A model generated the notes under the pieces. It had not been told where the DNA came from, searched no databases, and saw nothing but the letters and a program-made list of their open reading frames with translations. A stretch of 17,760 nt of DNA from JAZRPG01 sp045649105 (GTDB lineage: Bacteria; Bacillota; Clostridia; Oscillospirales; JAAYXM01), in the NCBI GenBank assembly GCA_045649105.1, contig JAZRPG010000001.1, forward strand, positions 1 to 17,760, written 5' to 3'. A program made the position numbers and the translations under genes. Position 1 is the first letter of the stretch. Each line of letters starts with the position of its first letter. Positions 7,969 through 15,527 of the stretch are shown here, one piece after another.

Positions 7969-10822
7969 ATATCTTCTCTGCTATTTTAAGCATTTTCCAT
8001 ATCATACCCGCCATTTCAGAGCGTTTGACCGCTTCATCAGGCAGAAATTTTACATCACCTTTTTTTAAAATCTCTGTCCCTACACAGAAAGCGGCGCCTT
8101 CTCTTGCCCATTGCGGGATTTTTTCGCCGTCTTCCAACTCAGAAAGCGTTTTGTCCTCATCATATACTTTTATGTCTATACCCGCAAGAGCTGCCGCCCG
8201 CGCCACCATTGTCACAGCCTCGGCACGGCTTATATTGCGTCTCGGCAGAAAGCTTGTCGGAGAAACGCCTTTTATTATACCGCTCTTATGTGCCGTTCCG
8301 ACATAGCCTGCAAACCAGTCACTTGAAAGGACATCTGAAAAAACATCACTTTTTTCCTCCGAAAGGCCGAATGCGCGAACGGTTATTGCGGCAAATTCCG
8401 CACGCGTTATCTCGTTCTGAGGCGCAAATTTTTTGTTCCCGATTCCGTTTACTATACCTTTTTGCACAAGTGCTTCTATTGCGTCGAAGTTTTCGTCAAA
8501 ATAAGTATCTTCAAACGAGCCGGGCTTTATATCGCTCATATCATAAAGCGGCGTTTTTCCTTCTGATGCGCGTTCGAGTGCTACAAGCGCATACAGCGCC
8601 TGCTCTGTTGCGAGCATGTCCGACTCCTCCCCGATTGTGTGAGAGAAGCTACCGTCGCCTTTTGAAAACGCCATAAGCGCATCATAAACCGTATTTCCGT
8701 CTTTTACAAACCTTTCGTCATCAATCGAAATACCGAGCGTTGTGAGCGCAACAATAACCTGCGCCGTGCTTTCAACGGTATCGCCGCCACCCGACACAAA
8801 CGCGCCGGATTTGCTCTGGAGCTTTGAAAGGCAGGAAACGGCCTTGTTTATTGCAGTCCTAACCTCAGCCCGGTCTGAATACGCTGCAAGCGCTGTAATC
8901 GCCATTGCGGTAACATCGCTTTCTGCGTCTTCTCCTGCGATTGCAAAGCCTCCGTCCTTAAGCTGACGGCTTAGGACAAGCTCTACATATTTGTCACGCT
9001 GCTGCAACTCATATTTTGCACAATCCGCCGCAATAAGCGCAAAGAGCGCACCGTTTATCCCCTGGGCAGTTACCTTTTCATAGTCGTCCAATTTGCTGAT
9101 AAGATTATACCCTGCGACATGTCGCGCATCGACCTTTATGGAGGTAAGCGCAATTGCCGCCCTTGCATATTCCGTATATTTCCTTGCGTTTAAGACACCG
9201 TTATTTTCCGTGAGCGTTTTTATAAGCTCGTCATAATAAAGCTTTTCCCATGCGCGGTCTGAATAGCCGCCACGAACAAGCCCCAATACTGCCCATTCTC
9301 CGCCTATTGTTGAAGGACGCGGTGCCGCAACTGTCTTTTTTACATACTCAGCAGCCTTTGCAGCGGAAACAACGCGTTTCTCAGCGTCTTCATCATCCTC
9401 TTCCGCGTTTTTATCCTCTCCCGCAAGTGCATCAAAGCCTGCAAGCGGGTCTGATGTCCAGTCGCCCGTGTAGTACAGTACCAAATCCGCTCTGTCGTAT
9501 ACCCTGAATACGCCTATCCCCATATTGGGCACTTCATTGTCAACCTTATATAACCACCCTGAGTTTGCGCCATGCTCAAACTGCGAAAGCGAGCTGCCCG
9601 ACGGCCGCGTGATTTTTGATATATAGCCGTTTTCAAGACCCTCACATGTATATCCGTTGCTATCCATAACTTTTTTTATGACATAGGACAGCCTCTCCCC
9701 GTCCTGCACCTTTACAGCGCGTCTCGGAAGCCATACAGCCCCGTTTCTGCCGAGAAGAGTGAAATATACGGTAATTTCATCATTTATAATCGGTGGCTCC
9801 TCCTCAGGCAGACCACCGCCGGGGTTTCCGCCTATCACCGCTTCCTCTACAGTAACAGAGCTGAAATCGTACACATTGTACGCCTCTCCCGTGCGTAAAA
9901 CTCCTGCCGCGGCAATAATTGCGCGAAATGCCTGCTCTGTAGCAAAATCATTCTCCACGTTATCCATATAGCCAAAGGCATCACGGGATTCCGTGAGGTA
10001 TGAGAGCATACCGTCTAATAAACTGTTTTCTCCCTTTATAAAGCGCGCGTCCGTATCCGGGTTTATACCCAGTGCTGAAAGCGCAATCATGACCATGGCG
10101 TCGGAATTCGCATTCCCGAAGCTTCCGCCCGGAAGCTGTTTTTCCGATAAAGCGGAAAGTGCAGTATCCACAAAATTGTGTACTCCGTATTCGTCTTCCT
10201 CTGCAAGGTAGTACGGTGCAAGAGCGGCGAGCACCGTCCCTGTTGTATCAATATCATCTCCGCTGTAAATTACGCCGTCCCATTCGTAGCTGTATGTAAA
10301 TATACCGCTCGGCGATACGGATTCTTTAATTTCATCTATAATGCCGCGGATGTCGTCAGTTGAATATCCGATGCTTTCCTGCAGCTCTGCCATAAGCACC
10401 CACGGCGCTTCGTAATAGGACGCGATGGCAGTTTCCTTAAGCTTTGCTACGGCATTTATGCGCTCATTATTCGCCGCAACAAGGTTTTTCGCATCATATC
10501 CTGCGCTTCGCAGTATCATTATCGCCTTTGCAAGCTCGCTTGCAGTTGCGTTCGGCTTTGCGGCGGTCGTAATTACCGCCTCTTTATACTGCTCCACTGC
10601 AGCTTCAGAGCTTGCGCCGTTTTCAGAATACATATCATACGCGCTCATGTCGAGTATATACCATTCTTCATTGCGTTCTGCCATGTCCTCTGCAAGAGTG
10701 TCCATCAGCGTCTCAAGCTCCGAAAGCCTTGTATCCGCCTGCTCTGCAAATGCCGTAAGCTGCCCGCAGGCAAAGATTACAGCAAGCATAAGACAGATAA
10801 ATCTCATACCTCTTTTTTTCAT
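7967..10822 (-). CDS. SLH-anchored surface protein with two alpha/alpha-toroid regions and a DUF4430 domain; probable corrinoid-binding protein
   Basis: This 951-residue protein starts at the ATG at 10822. GGAGGG (10831-10836) is 8 nt from it but only 2 nt from an ATG two codons earlier. Residues here count from that earlier ATG. Signal peptide: 1-29. First alpha/alpha repeat region: about 40-325, with DIDTTGTVLAAL, LPGGSFGNANSDAMVMIALS and NDFATEQAFRAI, as in prenyltransferase/squalene-cyclase-type toroids. DUF4430: about 350-457, including HGANSGWLYKVDN and LYYTGDW. An acidic linker (470-483) and a second alpha/alpha region (about 490-755; DGGFAIAGEDAESDVTAMAI, TEQALYALVAL) follow. Three SLH repeats (about 775-945; ITRAEFAAI, ISRAEAVTM) should anchor it to the cell wall. 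Toroid plus DUF4430 is the domain plan of transcobalamin, and the leader looks like a cobalamin riboswitch, so I infer surface corrinoid capture. Binding of another ligand remains possible. Confidence 0.85.
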   Translation of the reverse strand: MKKRGMRFICLMLAVIFACGQLTAFAEQADTRLSELETLMDTLAEDMAERNEEWYILDMSAYDMYSENGASSEAAVEQYKEAVITTAAKPNATASELAKAIMILRSAGYDAKNLVAANNERINAVAKLKETAIASYYEAPWVLMAELQESIGYSTDDIRGIIDEIKESVSPSGIFTYSYEWDGVIYSGDDIDTTGTVLAALAPYYLAEEDEYGVHNFVDTALSALSEKQLPGGSFGNANSDAMVMIALSALGINPDTDARFIKGENSLLDGMLSYLTESRDAFGYMDNVENDFATEQAFRAIIAAAGVLRTGEAYNVYDFSSVTVEEAVIGGNPGGGLPEEEPPIINDEITVYFTLLGRNGAVWLPRRAVKVQDGERLSYVIKKVMDSNGYTCEGLENGYISKITRPSGSSLSQFEHGANSGWLYKVDNEVPNMGIGVFRVYDRADLVLYYTGDWTSDPLAGFDALAGEDKNAEEDDEDAEKRVVSAAKAAEYVKKTVAAPRPSTIGGEWAVLGLVRGGYSDRAWEKLYYDELIKTLTENNGVLNARKYTEYARAAIALTSIKVDARHVAGYNLISKLDDYEKVTAQGINGALFALIAADCAKYELQQRDKYVELVLSRQLKDGGFAIAGEDAESDVTAMAITALAAYSDRAEVRTAINKAVSCLSKLQSKSGAFVSGGGDTVESTAQVIVALTTLGISIDDERFVKDGNTVYDALMAFSKGDGSFSHTIGEESDMLATEQALYALVALERASEGKTPLYDMSDIKPGSFEDTYFDENFDAIEALVQKGIVNGIGNKKFAPQNEITRAEFAAITVRAFGLSEEKSDVFSDVLSSDWFAGYVGTAHKSGIIKGVSPTSFLPRRNISRAEAVTMVARAAALAGIDIKVYDEDKTLSELEDGEKIPQWAREGAAFCVGTEILKKGDVKFLPDEAVKRSEMAGMIWKMLKIAEKI

Positions 10823-10830
10823 AACCATTT

Positions 10831-10836
10831 CCCTCC
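10831..10836 (-). promoter_or_regulatory. Ribosome binding site that fixes the SLH-protein start
   Basis: GGAGGG on the minus strand. The two candidate ATGs lie 2 nt and 8 nt downstream; only the second (10822) has normal spacing. Confidence 0.75.
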
Positions 10837-10863
10837 AATGTACTCGAAAATATCTGTCTTTCT

Positions 10864-10897
10864 AAAAAAACTATGCCGCGCAAGATGCACGGCATAG
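10864..10897 (-). terminator. Riboswitch expression-platform terminator
   Basis: On the minus strand an 11-bp stem CTATGCCGTGC / GCGCGGCATAG with a 5-nt loop is followed by seven T. It stands between the aptamer-like region and the start codon, about 40 nt before it. Its position in the leader, not after a gene, marks it as a conditional attenuator. Confidence 0.9.
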
Positions 10898-10912
10898 TGT
10901 AAGTCAAAGCAT

Positions 10913-11024
10913 ATCACATCCCGTACCCGGCAGGAGCGGCAGTCTTCCGACACGTATCTGACTTATCCCAAATTCAGGGCTTCACAGTGACCGGCTCGCG
11001 AGGATTTGCACCTCATTCCGTGAT
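10913..11024 (-). promoter_or_regulatory. Cobalamin riboswitch aptamer
   Basis: The minus strand carries the conserved cores in the right order: GGTGCAAATCC (11012-11002), GGTCACTGTGA (10992-10982, the B12-box core) and AAGTCAGATAC (10964-10954). Closing arms ATCAC (11024-11020) and GTGAT (10917-10913) can pair as P1. The class senses adenosyl- or other cobalamins and in Firmicutes usually terminates transcription when ligand is bound, which fits the terminator just downstream. The B12 box is GTCACTG where GCCACTG is more common. The helices were checked only by eye. Confidence 0.85.
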
Positions 11025-11056
11025 TTTCGAAAAACTTGAATATTTTCTTTTTATAC

Positions 11057-11085
11057 ATTATATACTGTTTTTTTACAGTTTGCAA
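11057..11085 (-). promoter_or_regulatory. Promoter of the riboswitch-SLH gene unit
   Basis: TTGCAA (11085-11080) and perfect TATAAT (11062-11057) on the minus strand, spacer 17 nt. The spacer contains the dyad ACTGT-N6-ACAGT. Transcription would begin near 11050, giving a leader of about 225 nt that holds the whole aptamer and terminator. Confidence 0.85.
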
Positions 11086-11183
11086 CATAAACTTTATTTT
11101 TTGCGGAATCTTTCTTGTTGAGATGTTGCATAGAAATTGAGCCTGATACAATGAAATAATAGGCTTATAAACTTGAAACTTTA

Positions 11184-11807
11184 CTATTTTAAACTATTAA
11201 TCTCTTTCTGTAAATTTGCCAAAAATCTACCTGCATGAGCGCCGTCCATCTGCGTGTGATGAAATTGAAAGGAGAGAGTCAGATAATATTTAAACCATTT
11301 CTTTTTATATCTGCCCCAAATGATAAACGGATTATTGAAAATGCCACTGTTCATTCCAACAGCTCCATCAATTTCTGTATCTGTAATCGCTGATGTTCCT
11401 ATTACCATACTATCAGCGGATAAATCTCTATCCTGACAACTTTCTGCAACTTGAGCAGTATATTTCAGATATTCCTTATTGTATGTATCTAAGTTTTCTG
11501 CATACAAAATGTCACAGGAACTAACCCCTCCGTCTTTGTTCTTTACAATTGTATTAATAGCAATCGTATCATATTGCATAAGTTGCTTTCCAACAGGAAG
11601 TATATAAAACTCTTTTATACCTGCAGCGGATTTTCCTATACAATAATCTAAAAGCATATTAAATTTCATATGTTTCCTTTTGCTTACTTTTATAAGATTT
11701 GTTACATCTAAAGTCTTAAAAAAGGTTACCATAGGATTTGGTGCATTCATCCATAATTCATATGCCATAGCTCTCGTTGTATCTTCAGGTTGTATTCCTT
11801 TTGCCAT
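11184..11807 (-). CDS. CatA-like (chloramphenicol acetyltransferase fold) O-acetyltransferase
   Basis: A 207-residue protein of the trimeric chloramphenicol-acetyltransferase family, which uses acetyl-CoA. The C-terminal active-site segment is SFQFHHTQMDGAHAGRFL, with His184 as catalytic base and Asp188 as the structural aspartate (the HHxxxDG motif). IDGAVGMNSGIFNNPFIIWG corresponds to the central core. Length is slightly below the 213-220 typical of classic Cat enzymes, and sequence detail fits the broader CatA-like group, so chloramphenicol resistance is possible but not shown. AGGA lies 8 nt before the ATG, and a strong promoter precedes it. The gene is visibly richer in A and T, and uses more AT-ending codons, than the str operon and the SLH gene around it. 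That suggests horizontal acquisition. No transposase or inverted repeats were seen beside it, and no clear terminator follows the stop. Confidence 0.85.
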   Translation of the reverse strand: MAKGIQPEDTTRAMAYELWMNAPNPMVTFFKTLDVTNLIKVSKRKHMKFNMLLDYCIGKSAAGIKEFYILPVGKQLMQYDTIAINTIVKNKDGGVSSCDILYAENLDTYNKEYLKYTAQVAESCQDRDLSADSMVIGTSAITDTEIDGAVGMNSGIFNNPFIIWGRYKKKWFKYYLTLSFQFHHTQMDGAHAGRFLANLQKEINSLK

Positions 11808-11865
11808 TACATATTTCCTTTCAAATTCGAGTTTATATATTTAACAAAGCTTATTCTATAGGCAT

Positions 11866-11894
11866 AGTATAACAATCATCTTTTATTCCGTCAA
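11866..11894 (-). promoter_or_regulatory. Promoter of the CatA-like gene
   Basis: TTGACG (11894-11889) and TATACT (11871-11866) on the minus strand, 17-nt spacer; each differs from consensus at one position. The leader of about 50 nt shows no clear attenuator peptide or stem like those of inducible cat genes. Confidence 0.8.
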
Positions 11895-11963
11895 CGGGAT
11901 TAACACATTTCCAGCAATGTTCCGTTGTGGCAAATTCATTCCGTCGGATACCCACCGAAGAAG

Positions 11964-12003
11964 AAAAAAGCGACTTAACCCGAAAGGATCAAGCCGCTTT
12001 TTT
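11964..12003 (-). terminator. Intrinsic terminator at the end of the str operon (after tuf)
   Basis: On the minus strand GCGGCTTGATCC and GGGTTAAGTCGC pair over 12 bp with three G-U pairs around a TTTC loop, followed by six T, 41 nt past the tuf stop. The G-U pairs become A-C mismatches on the other strand, so it acts in the minus direction. Confidence 0.9.
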
Positions 12004-12044
12004 ACTTAATTAATACAAATTGTGAAAACAGTCTGTATCAGAGA

Positions 12045-13244
12045 TTACTCGTTGATTCCGATAACAACGCCTGAACCAACAGTTCTTCCGCCTTCACGGA
12101 TAGCGAAGCGGAGACCCTCTTCAATAGCGATCGGAGTGATGAGCTCAACGTTCATAACAACGTTATCGCCCGGCATGCACATCTCAACGCCGTCCTCAAG
12201 TGTGATTACACCTGTAACGTCAGTTGTACGGAAGTAGAACTGCGGACGGTAGTTTGAGAAGAACGGCTTATGACGTCCGCCCTCTTCCTTCTTAAGAACG
12301 TAAACCTGGCCCTTGAACTTTGTGTGCGGCTTAATGGAGCCGGGCTTTGCAAGAACCTGTCCACGCTGAATCTCGTCTCTTGCGATACCACGGAGAAGAA
12401 CGCCGATGTTGTCGCCTGCCTCTGCGTAGTCGAGGAGCTTACGGAACATCTCGATACCCGTAACAACTGTCTTCTTAGACTCGTCAGCAAGACCAACGAT
12501 TTCAACTTCCTCACTCATCTTAACCTGTCCACGCTCAACACGGCCCGTAGCAACAGTACCACGGCCTGTGATTGTCATAACGTCCTCAACAGGCATAAGG
12601 AACGGAAGGTCAGCCTTACGCTCAGGTGTCGGGATGTACTCATCAACAGCGCCCATGAGCTCAAGAATCGGAGCGTATGCAGCATCGCTTACATCATCGC
12701 CTGCTTCAAGAGCAGCAAGAGCAGAACCCTTGATTATCGGAATATCGTCACCCGGGAACTCGTAGTCAGAGAGGAGCTCACGAATCTCCATCTCAACGAG
12801 CTCGAGGAGCTCAGGATCGTCAACCTGGTCGCACTTGTTCATGAATACAACAATGTACGGAACGCCAACCTGACGAGCGAGCAGGATGTGCTCACGTGTC
12901 TGGGGCATCGGGCCGTCTGCTGCAGAAACAACAAGGATAGCACCGTCCATCTGAGCTGCACCTGTGATCATGTTCTTAACGTAGTCAGCATGTCCCGGGC
13001 AGTCAACATGTGCGTAGTGACGAGCATCTGTCTCGTACTCAACGTGTGCTGTGTTGATTGTAATACCGCGCTCTCTCTCTTCCGGAGCCTTGTCGATCAT
13101 GTCATATGCCTCGAACTTAGCCTTACCCTGGAATGCGAGTGTCTTTGTGATTGCCGCAGTAAGAGTTGTCTTACCATGGTCAACGTGTCCGATGGTACCA
13201 ATATTTACGTGCGGTTTGCTTCTTTCAAATTTTTCTTTTGCCAT
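12045..13244 (-). CDS. tuf: Elongation factor Tu
   Basis: A 399-residue EF-Tu of full family length, the GTPase that brings aminoacyl-tRNA to the ribosome. All GTP-binding motifs are intact: GHVDHGKT (19-26), DCPGH (81-85), NKCD (136-139) and GSAL (173-176), with the switch I segment RGITIN (59-64). Domain 2 starts near residue 208 and domain 3 ends in the usual TVGSGVV. GAGGAGG stands about 9 nt before the start. It is the last gene of the str operon, 147 nt after fusA, but that gap holds a separate promoter and a structured leader, so it can be transcribed alone. A strong terminator follows. Confidence 0.98.
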   Translation of the reverse strand: MAKEKFERSKPHVNIGTIGHVDHGKTTLTAAITKTLAFQGKAKFEAYDMIDKAPEERERGITINTAHVEYETDARHYAHVDCPGHADYVKNMITGAAQMDGAILVVSAADGPMPQTREHILLARQVGVPYIVVFMNKCDQVDDPELLELVEMEIRELLSDYEFPGDDIPIIKGSALAALEAGDDVSDAAYAPILELMGAVDEYIPTPERKADLPFLMPVEDVMTITGRGTVATGRVERGQVKMSEEVEIVGLADESKKTVVTGIEMFRKLLDYAEAGDNIGVLLRGIARDEIQRGQVLAKPGSIKPHTKFKGQVYVLKKEEGGRHKPFFSNYRPQFYFRTTDVTGVITLEDGVEMCMPGDNVVMNVELITPIAIEEGLRFAIREGGRTVGSGVVIGINE

Positions 13245-13291
13245 TTTTCTAATCCTCCTCGTATTTAAAATATAATTTTTTATTATTTTTT

Positions 13292-13336
13292 CAGGTACGC
13301 TTCCGCCGCATAATACTGCGACAGACTCTACACCTG
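13292..13336 (-). promoter_or_regulatory. Structured leader in front of tuf
   Basis: On the minus strand an outer pair CAGGT/ACCTG (13336-13332 with 13296-13292) encloses an inner stem GTCGCA/TGCGGC (13322-13317 with 13310-13305, one G-U pair). It begins just after the tuf promoter. No T run follows directly, so I do not call it a terminator; it may stabilise or tune the tuf message. Confidence 0.45.
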
Positions 13337-13338
13337 TT

Positions 13339-13367
13339 ATTTTATAGTAAAACTATAAAACTTGCAA
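13339..13367 (-). promoter_or_regulatory. Internal promoter for tuf
   Basis: TTGCAA (13367-13362) and TAAAAT (13344-13339) on the minus strand with a 17-nt spacer, in the fusA-tuf gap. A perfect dyad TTTTATAGT-TTT-ACTATAAAA overlaps the spacer and the -10 element. Confidence 0.7.
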
Positions 13368-13391
13368 CTGTTTTTTTGATTTTTTCAAAAA

Positions 13392-15473
13392 TTAGTCCTT
13401 CTTGCTTCGGGAAGAGATAATCTCCTCCTGAATGCTCTTCGGAATCTCAACATAGTGGCTCGGCTCCATAGTATACTGGCCGCGACCCTGTGTCCTTGAG
13501 CGAAGGTCTGTTGCATATCCGAACATCTCAGAAAGCGGAACAAGAGCCTCAATCTGCTGTGCACCAAAGCGAGCTTCCATACCCTGAATGAGACCGCGGC
13601 GTCCGTTAAGGTCACCCATAACATCGCCCATGTAATCCTCAGGAGTGATGACAACTACTTTCATGATCGGCTCCATAAGAACCGGATCTGCCTTGCGGCA
13701 AGCTTCCTTGAATGCCATACTTGCTGCAATCTTAAATGCCATTTCAGATGAGTCAACCTCATGGTAAGAACCGTCGTACAGTGTAACCTTCACGTCAACT
13801 ACATTGTAGCCGGCGAGAACACCTGCCTGCATTGCGCCCTGAATACCCTGATCAACAGCAGGGATATATTCCTTCGGAATAGCGCCGCCGACAATCTTAT
13901 TTACAAACTCATAGCCCTTACCGGACTCATTCGGCTCAACAATGATCTTAACATGACCGTACTGTCCCTTACCACCTGACTGACGGGAGTACTTATGGTC
14001 AATATCTGCAGATTTGCGTATGGTCTCTTTATATGCGACCTGCGGCTTACCTACATTTGCCTCAACCTTAAACTCACGCAGAAGTCTGTCAACGATGATT
14101 TCAAGGTGAAGCTCGCCCATTCCGGCGATTATTGTCTGACCTGTTTCCTCATCCGTATATGTGCGGAATGTCGGGTCTTCCTCAGCAAGCTTCGAGAGGG
14201 CAATACCCATCTTCTCCTGACCTGCCTTGGTCTTCGGCTCGATTGCAACACGGATAACCGGCTCCGGGAATTCCATAGACTCAAGAATAATCGGGTGTTT
14301 TTCATCACAGAGAGTGTCACCTGTTGTAGTATTCTTAAGACCTACAGCTGCGGCAATATCACCTGAATATACCTGCTCAACATCCTCACGGTGGTTAGCA
14401 TGCATCTTAAGGATACGTCCGATACGCTCCTTATTGTCCTTAACTGAGTTAAGAACAGTGCTGCCGGCTGTAATAGTACCGGAATATACGCGGAAGAAGC
14501 AAATCTTACCTACATACGGGTCTGTAGCAATCTTGAATGCAAGAGATGCAAACGGAGCCTTGTCATCTGCCGGACGCTCGTCTTCCTCGTCTGTTTCGGG
14601 GTTTACACCCTTGATAGCCGGAATGTCCGTCGGTGCCGGCATGTAGTCAACAACAGCGTCAAGAAGCATCTGAACGCCCTTGTTGCGGTATGAAGTACCG
14701 CAGCATACGGGAACCATCTTAACTGCGATTGTAGCCTTACGGATAGCAGCTTTGATAGCCTCTTCGGAAATCTCCTCACCCTCAAGGTACTTTTCCATAA
14801 TTTCATCGTCAAATTCGGAAACAGCCTCAAGAAGTGCTGCGCGGTATTCTTCTGCCTTTTCAACCATATCTGCAGGAATATCCTCATCGCGGAAATCCTT
14901 ACCGAGGTCATCATAATATACCTCAGCGCGCATTTTGACAAGGTCGATAATTCCGCGGAACAAGTTTTCAGATCCAATCGGAAGCTGAATCGGAACCGCG
15001 TTACAATTAAGTCTTTCTTTCATCATGGCGACAACATTATAGAAGTCTGCACCCATAATGTCCATCTTATTGACGTATGCCATACGCGGAACCTGGTACT
15101 TGTCCGCCTGGCGCCAAACAGTTTCAGACTGGGGCTCAACGCCACCCTTTGCGCAAAATACGGTTACGCTTCCGTCGAGTACTCGCAGAGAACGCTCAAC
15201 CTCGATTGTGAAGTCAACGTGTCCCGGAGTGTCGATAATATTTATACAGTGATTTTTCCACTGACAGGTGGTAGCAGCGGAGGTTATGGTAATACCACGC
15301 TCCTTCTCCTGATCCATCCAGTCCATTGTAGCAGAACCCTCATGCGTGTCGCTTATTTTGTAGTTACGGCCCGTATAGTAGAGTATACGCTCTGTTGTTG
15401 TGGTTTTTCCGGCGTCAATATGCGGCATAATGCCTATATTTCTTGTAAGTTCAAGAGGAAAGTGCCTTGGCAT
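13392..15473 (-). CDS. fusA: Elongation factor G
   Basis: A 693-residue EF-G of normal length; it drives translocation on the ribosome and, with recycling factor, ribosome release. Motifs: HIDAGKT (18-24), RGITITSAA (59-67), DTPGH (81-85) and NKMD (135-138). The later EF-G domains are complete, with GMGELHLEI, GGKGQYGHV and PLSEMFGYATDLRS near the end. AAAGGAGA stands 7 nt before the start. It lies 54 nt after rpsG in the str operon. One oddity: residue 17, normally Ala at the first P-loop position, is Pro (IMPHIDAGK). All other parts look fully functional. Confidence 0.98.
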   Translation of the reverse strand: MPRHFPLELTRNIGIMPHIDAGKTTTTERILYYTGRNYKISDTHEGSATMDWMDQEKERGITITSAATTCQWKNHCINIIDTPGHVDFTIEVERSLRVLDGSVTVFCAKGGVEPQSETVWRQADKYQVPRMAYVNKMDIMGADFYNVVAMMKERLNCNAVPIQLPIGSENLFRGIIDLVKMRAEVYYDDLGKDFRDEDIPADMVEKAEEYRAALLEAVSEFDDEIMEKYLEGEEISEEAIKAAIRKATIAVKMVPVCCGTSYRNKGVQMLLDAVVDYMPAPTDIPAIKGVNPETDEEDERPADDKAPFASLAFKIATDPYVGKICFFRVYSGTITAGSTVLNSVKDNKERIGRILKMHANHREDVEQVYSGDIAAAVGLKNTTTGDTLCDEKHPIILESMEFPEPVIRVAIEPKTKAGQEKMGIALSKLAEEDPTFRTYTDEETGQTIIAGMGELHLEIIVDRLLREFKVEANVGKPQVAYKETIRKSADIDHKYSRQSGGKGQYGHVKIIVEPNESGKGYEFVNKIVGGAIPKEYIPAVDQGIQGAMQAGVLAGYNVVDVKVTLYDGSYHEVDSSEMAFKIAASMAFKEACRKADPVLMEPIMKVVVITPEDYMGDVMGDLNGRRGLIQGMEARFGAQQIEALVPLSEMFGYATDLRSRTQGRGQYTMEPSHYVEIPKSIQEEIISSRSKKD

Positions 15474-15527
15474 CGTTTATCTCCTTTCGGTAGTAACTGT
15501 AAACACCCGCCAAAAAACATGCGGAGA

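Noticed and set aside
11086..11183. A terminator after the CatA-like gene
   Set aside because: No hairpin followed by a T run could be found; the stretch is AT-rich and unstructured by eye.
12270..13268. A 332-codon open frame on the plus strand opposite tuf
   Set aside because: It is an antisense shadow of tuf, caused by strong codon bias. It has no ribosome binding site and its translation resembles no protein I know.
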